Shown piece by piece: positions 52,150 to 64,000 of a DNA stretch of 64,000 nucleotides. How positions within the stretch are numbered: the first letter of the stretch is position 1; each line of letters begins with the position of its first letter. The notes below the pieces were generated by a model. It made no database searches, was not told where the DNA came from, and saw nothing but the letters and a program-made list of their open reading frames with translations. Both the position numbers and the translations under genes were made by a program. The stretch comes from Ptychodera flava (lineage: Eukaryota; Hemichordata; Enteropneusta; Ptychoderidae): NCBI RefSeq assembly GCF_041260155.1, contig NC_091931.1:26739654-26803653 (forward strand). Direction: 5' to 3'.

Positions 52150-52500
52150 CTGATCATAATTTAGGATTCGAGTGCTTCGGGGTACTTTTGTAAGTATAAA
52201 ATTATGACAGAAATATTGATTTTTTATCAAGAATATTCATGACCATACATTTATTAATAAGAGGGTCTGTACAACAACTGCATGAATTTGGCATGAAAAC
52301 TGATCATCATTCAGGATTGGAGTGCAGTAGGGTACTTTCGTTAGTATACAATAATGACAGAAATATTTATTTTTTATCAACAGAGTTCATAATCATTATT
52401 TTTTTATTTTTTTACACTCTTGCCGATACTGATAATGCCTTGTACCCCTGTGATTTGATATTTGCATGAAAGCAATCATATTTTGAGTGTGGTACTCATT
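52150..52500 (+). repeat. Tandem duplication with a 150-bp period
   Basis: 'ggatt.gagtgc..…gggtactttt.gt.agtata' at 52164 recurs at 52314 (period 150), with 'atgacagaaatatt' following each. A third, decayed unit may start near 52465. The two full units are clearly diverged. Confidence 0.7.
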
Positions 52501-53069
52501 TTATATGTACATGTACAATAGGTCTGTATGAACTTTTTGGGAGCGCGGTGCTTGCGATAGGTTTTCTGATCTAAAACATAGTCCTTTAGTACTACTCACT
52601 AATAAGAGAGATCACATGCGAGGCTGCAGTCTCTACAATACCGCCGCTGTCCATCTGGTCGCTGAGGAAATTAGTCTCACCCTTCGCTGTCTCACTACAG
52701 TTGCGTCAACCGGCCGATCACCAAACGCACCTCCCTCACTGTCTCTGTGTCACTTCACATACACTCACTGTCGCCCGCTAGAAAGGCTCGTTGACTTGAC
52801 TAACACAAAAGACTAACTTGTTAACTATACGTCGTCGCCACTTCACACAGATATTTAAATTCACCTCACTGTATTGCATACTCTAATATTCCATAATGTC
52901 AGCTATCGTATTAAAATCGTCAAAATATCGTCTGCGCTCACATTATTGTATAGGTAACTCCAAATAGCAAAACAGATTCAGAGATGTAATTTGATTACGT
53001 ATATTGTATATGTATAAAGTCCGTCACACTAGAATATTAAGAACGAACAACTCACTGTGTATACGTGCA
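52501..53069. other. Nothing recognised
   Basis: No exon, RNA gene or repeat supported. Confidence 0.45.
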
Positions 53070-53190
53070 CAAGCGCAGTTGGCATTATTTGTGTTGATTT
53101 TTCTTGTTATGATCACAAATTAATTATAAATAATAAAACCTTTTTTACAAACAATGTCGTCTACTTTGTGTAAACACCTTCTGGAAAACC
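53070..53190 (+). repeat. Family D repeat, copy 2
   Basis: 'gtgttgatttttcttgttatga' through 'aacaccttctggaaaaccca', as in copy 1 but shorter. Confidence 0.75.
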
Positions 53191-53289
53191 CATGGTGTAA
53201 TGACTTTCGTCATAGACTGAACATGAGTAATGGCGTCACTTGTGTATTTGTGCATAGAGTATGAAAGAGTTTCCATATGTAAGCAGAAT

Positions 53290-53515
53290 ACAATGTCTAA
53301 AATACAATTTATTAATCATAATCATAATTTATTAATTATTATAAGTATAACAACAATGGGTTTCTTGGTATTCGTACAAAACAGACGACATTGTTTGTAA
53401 AGAAGGGTTTTATTATTCTTAAATATTCCTATTAATAATTCATTAATATCGATAATTAATTTTGATTATAACAGGAAAAATCAACTCAAATATACTTCGC
53501 CTGTGGTAACTCATG
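53290..53515 (-). repeat. Family D repeat, copy 3, inverted
   Basis: Minus-strand blocks matching copies 1 and 2 ('acaatgtcgtctgttttgta', 'gaaacccattgttg', 'gcgaagtata'). With copy 2 it forms an inverted pair about 100 bp apart. Confidence 0.75.
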
Positions 53516-55485
53516 AAGTGTAAGCTTATATTTCTGGTGCGTATGAGAAATTATGTCATCGACTCTTTCATCTATATTCTCCATTAAAGCTAGGTAGAGG
53601 GCGTGTTTTGTCGGCCTCTCTTCACCATACTTCGAAATGCAAAACTGATGCATTAACTTCTAAAATAGCAGCAATTTGACAAAAGTAATGTAAACAGAAT
53701 CAGCAACTCTGTGTCTTTGATGCATGGTTATATTTATCTATCCAAAGCCGCTTCGCAAAAAGGGGATAGGTTGTAATTAGTTTCAAACCTAGCCTACGTC
53801 TTATGAATGGCAATGATGGTAATGTTGTGATATGTAAATACTTGTTTACTCCACTGCATTTTATGCCGCTGCGATCATCTATTTCTACATGACGTCATCA
53901 GTTTGTGTTCACTACGGACTTGCCGTTGTTTTGGTGCGTATTTATTGAACTGGCAGTAAATAACGGTCTAGTAAAAATGTTCGCAATAATGAAACGGGTT
54001 TGCAGCAAACTCGGTCAAATTCTGCCTATGTCTAAATTATGGGCAGAGAGTGTACGTTGGGGGTTTCATTGGGTCAAACATAGGGAACTGCACCAAAGTC
54101 AGTCCCCAGGGGTAGGGGTGTCTTGTCTCTGGACAGGGCTCTTCTTGCTATGGTTTATTCTATTTTAATGTGTCTTACTATGATATATTGCCAATAATGA
54201 GTTATATTACCAACGTTTCTTGCAGCTTTAGTGTCTTTGCCTTATGTTAGCGCTGGTTTTGTCGCGATTTCTTTTTTCGTATTTGTCCTTTGACAATCTT
54301 TAGCGAAGTTTTGTCACTGTGTTGCATCTATTATCTTACCAGTTTGATTGCCAAATTCGCCAAGGCAAGCAAGGGTAGTAATTTAGTCTATTATCTGATG
54401 AGTTTGAGTGCCTAATTTGCCAAAGTAAGCAAGGTAAATTACTAATCTGTGGACGCTGTCACCAGATTGTCATCGGATTAACTTTGACAGAGTCAACAAC
54501 GAACGCACCAGCAAGGTATAACAGGAGGTACCATAACATCACATACATACCAACATAAACATCAATACAAACAACAGCAACAAGAACCAGATTTCTGGGT
54601 TCCCTGTGGGCTAACCATAATCTCTACTCCCATACCACTATCTAATACAAAAGTAAGTAGTTGTTTTAGAATATTGAACGTTACATAGTAAGTTTTTAGG
54701 CTCATGCTGAATATTCGTCGCGTGATTTCCGGACCAAAGTTCTTGGGCTTATTCAAAATATGAGCGAAGTCGTGTCAGATCAAATCTGTTCTGGCCCTAG
54801 TTCGGTTTGCGATGGCGTTGCTTTGACCGAAATCTCGCAACATCAACCTCAACACTTAAAATTGGCGGTTGATATATTTGGCAGCTAACTGCCGGATGAA
54901 ATTTCCGTCAAAAATACCAAACTTCTACTCGGCAACAGTTTGAAAATATATGAAGTATTTGTATCGATGTTTTTCACACATCGACGGCGGTTTTGATAAA
55001 GTTCCTGTCAGGACTAGCTGCTGCTAGTATACGGCCACCAGAAACGCCAGTTTAATACATTCCAAACTTGGAAAAGGATGTTGCGCATGTTGACGACAAC
55101 AAACGAGGGCCCGAAGGCCCTCAGATCACGTGACCCGTCTGTTCGACCATCCTAATTCATTGCCTTTTCATTATCGTTAGCATTATACAGTGCCCGCCGT
55201 GGAATCCGATTCAAAAGTACATGGTGGGTGAATTTGGATATAAACGTGTCCAGACTTGTCACATTGCATACTTCCTGCTTGCAGCAGAACGAATCGCGCA
55301 TCGCTGTTTACGCTTTGAATTCATTTTGGGTTACCTGAAACCGTTGTTCGTCGTCGTTTGTTTGTTTGTCGTTCGCAATGACTTGACACATCCTTGACGT
55401 GCCAGCCTGTTGGATATGCAGAGCTGTTGCATCGTAAAATTGCAAGACAACTCTCTTCAAGACTAGGAACAGGACGACGGTCAGA
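53516..55485. other. Intergenic, upstream of the DED gene
   Basis: A short GC-rich hairpin (gagggcccgaaggccctc, near 55106) and the E-box TCACGTGA near 55124 are the only sites noticed. No exon recognised. Confidence 0.4.
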
Positions 55486-61920
<6,435 letters not shown>

Positions 61921-62006
61921 TGCAGCTAGCCAAGGGTCACGAAGTCGAATTTCCCGTACCGACAAAAAGGTACCGCAACCTCTGTGTTTTTGTGTTTTAT
62001 GTAATG

Positions 62007-62616
62007 TTGTAGTCACAGGCGCTTGGCACATTGCCGGGATAATAATCGTATTTAATATGTAGAATGTCCATATACGACTTGATTATTCAATAAAAGAATC
62101 ACCGTACGTGATATTAAGTGAAGGCCTATAGGTCTACATGTTGACTGGCATTATACCGGGCGAGTTGCTATGGCTGCCTGACTCAGGCCCGGCGAACGCA
62201 CTGCATAATCATCAATGTGTAGAATGTCTACATGACTTGATTATTTAATAAAGAATAACGGTACGTGATATTACTGTACATGTCGGCTAGCTTAACCGAG
62301 CGGCTTTAGCTGCATGGCTTGGGCCCGGCGTCCACTGCCGCATAGACATGAACTCAAGGCGAGAAAGCTTTTCACAGTCTGATTTCATAAATCGCGAAAT
62401 TCACGAACTCTGAGCCTTTCCGGTGGTAAAAACTGTGCATTCTCGACCGCGGGCCATCCGGGTACTTGCTCGGGCCAGAGCCAGGCAGCCATAAGCCTAC
62501 ACTTATATCACGTACGGTGATTCTTTTATTGAATAATCAAGTCGTATATAGACATTATACATATTAAATACGATTATTATCCCAGCAATGTGCCAAGCGC
62601 CTGTGGTTGTAGTTAC
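62007..62616. mobile_element. Foldback element H with three-fold internal repeat
   Basis: The left arm, about 62007-62117 ('caggcgcttggcacattgc', 'gattattcaataaaagaatc'), is matched inverted by about 62506-62616 with few differences. A third, direct partial copy of the arm lies at 62216-62277. The segment 'gctgcctgactcaggcccgg' also occurs three times (near 62172, 62310 and, inverted, 62475). Non-coding. Confidence 0.88.
62089..62094 (+). terminator. Candidate polyadenylation signal of the DED gene
   Basis: AATAAA, about 170 nt after the stop codon at 61918-61920. It lies within the left arm of element H, so the signal appears to be supplied by the transposon. Confidence 0.45.
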
Positions 62617-63677
62617 ATACATTTCACAACTCCTGTACATTTCACAACTCCTAAGAAAAGGTAGAGCTTGCAACTAGAACGATGACTTTCGAGTAAGACA
62701 CATTTCTTCGGATGAGACAGGGATTCTCAGGTCATTTGAGAAGTTCTATGGTAAATTCGCATATTTGATGTAAAAATATGACACATTTTTTTTGAAATGA
62801 TGCACAACATTCCTGTCTTTAACTTGCAACATGGTAGTTTTTGCCGAATTACACTAAATTTGTCACCTTTGGTCAATCCTGACGGGTCTAGTATGCAAGC
62901 AAGGTACGCTTACTCATTCTGGGCACCTGGTACCTCCGCTGAGGGGCTAATGTGCAGCATCTAGAAGCTGTTATCCGAATTGGTAGCTGAATCTTACCGT
63001 TAAAATTAAAACAATACAAATAGACTCCCTAAGTCGCAGTGAATACTGACAATGGACCAATCACAGATAACCATATTAGCACCCTGCACATCAGCAGCCG
63101 TTGAGTAGTAGTCAAGATGACGCTGTTGTTGTCATTTTTCAGTTGCATATTGGACCTGGTAAATTATTCGTGTATCTTAATGGTAATGGCCATTAGACTT
63201 CTTTTGATGTCATATTGACTCCGAATAAGAATTTGTACATTGCAGTTTGAACTCTCCAGGGTACTCAAATGGGGAGGGGGCGAGTGCCCCCCCCCGGGAT
63301 ACACACCAACTTGCAGTCATTAAAACCTGCTGACATTTTAAAACTCTTCTCAGATTGGAAGGTGTGCCCTCAGATTCTTTCACGGATGCTACACAAACCT
63401 GAACACTGAAATGAGAGAAAAGACGACGGAACGATTGGACAAATAATGCTTAATCACATGTAGTCTGCTATTCAACCCTGTCAAAGAATTTGTAATGAGA
63501 AGTTAGCAGTAGTTAACCAAGAATTTGAAATCCGACTAAAATTTTTCGTTCTCTTTGATCTTTGGCAACACATTGTTCAAAATAGTTGGCAGGAAACGCA
63601 GAGCAGCTGTATCAAGTGCAGAAGCGTGTGAGGACAAGCTTCGATGTAAAGAGTTACATCTGTCTTTCATGTATTAG
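62617..63677. other. Intergenic, nothing recognised
   Basis: A G-run and C-run pair near 63270-63297 and short direct repeats ('acatttcacaactcct', 62620-62650). No exon seen. Confidence 0.45.
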
Positions 63678-63980
63678 TCAAACAGTCGTGTCAATTGGCC
63701 CAGAGAAAAACAACGAACCTGCATCATATTCTTGAAAACCTTTTTTCTTGTGAAAAGAATCAATACTGAAAAGTCCGTGTAACTTATTCACGTTAACAGG
63801 TTTACTTGAATACACGAGGTCTCCCAATCCACTCTTCTCAGTCAAGATGATATCCTTGCCAAAATCCGTGAGTCTTACGAACAAGAACGACCAGTGATGG
63901 ATTCCTTGAATCCAATGAAAGGAGCCAGTGTAGTGCACGTGAGTATCAATAACGTTTGCATCGATCGGACAGAGAAGCAT
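63678..63980 (-). CDS. Uncharacterised open frame, possibly the last exon of a gene
   Basis: On the minus strand, 100 codons from ATG at 63980 (or an acceptor-like 'ctctaattag' cannot be excluded just upstream at the window edge) to a TGA at 63678. It reads MLLCPIDANVIDTHVHYTGS, then 'IQGIHHWSFLFVRLTDFGKD', 'LTEKSGLGDLVYS', and ends GSLFFSGPIDTTV. The alternation of hydrophobic strands with charged turns looks like a folded soluble domain, but no family is recognised. Everything upstream is outside the window. Confidence 0.35.
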   Translation of the reverse strand: MLLCPIDANVIDTHVHYTGSFHWIQGIHHWSFLFVRLTDFGKDIILTEKSGLGDLVYSSKPVNVNKLHGLFSIDSFHKKKGFQEYDAGSLFFSGPIDTTV

Positions 63981-64000
63981 TGCACAAACTTTTCTCTAAT

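Overview
The window is animal nuclear DNA. It is AT-rich and intron-rich, its genes are split by GT-AG introns, and it is crowded with microsatellites, foldback elements and short non-autonomous DNA transposons. A 13-exon SLC6 transporter gene and a death-effector-domain gene point to a metazoan. The repeat types (an element carrying a satellite array, a tRNA-type SINE, TTAA-flanked miniature elements) fit a marine invertebrate, perhaps a hemichordate or other deuterostome. The taxon is inference only; nothing here is bacterial, viral or organellar.

Layout. 1-10.7 kb: repeats only (a miniature element, a 1.7 kb element with about eight 147-bp tandem units, a foldback element, and a decayed non-LTR retrotransposon on the minus strand cut by another miniature element). 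10.78-11.04 kb: one well-formed internal exon on the minus strand from an unrecognised gene. 11-25 kb: microsatellites and miniature elements, no gene recognised. 25.1-26.7 kb: a large inverted-repeat structure holding decayed helicase-like and zinc-finger-like pieces. 27-34.9 kb: microsatellites, hairpins and an inverted pair of one repeat. 35.18-47.58 kb (+): the main gene, a complete Na+/Cl- dependent transporter of the SLC6 amino-acid group, 13 exons, 631 residues. Its introns hold at least seven repeat copies. 48-55 kb: repeats. 55.49-61.92 kb (+): a proposed three-exon gene for a 121-residue protein with a single death effector domain; its 5.3 kb first intron holds a SINE, a perfect 82-bp palindrome and a foldback element, and a transposon just after the stop supplies the nearest polyadenylation signal. 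62.0-62.6 kb: that transposon. 63.68-63.98 kb (-): an unassigned open frame that may be the 3' end of another gene.

The two recognised genes are not functionally linked as far as can be seen: one moves a small amino-acid-like solute across the plasma membrane, the other is a cytosolic adaptor-type protein. The most distinctive content is the repeat landscape: one 213-bp miniature family (four copies), one TTAA-flanked family (nine copies), a TTAA-flanked element nested inside a miniature element with its empty site readable from sister copies, and several long inverted repeats. All exon calls come from reading frames, splice consensus and residue patterns; no search was run.
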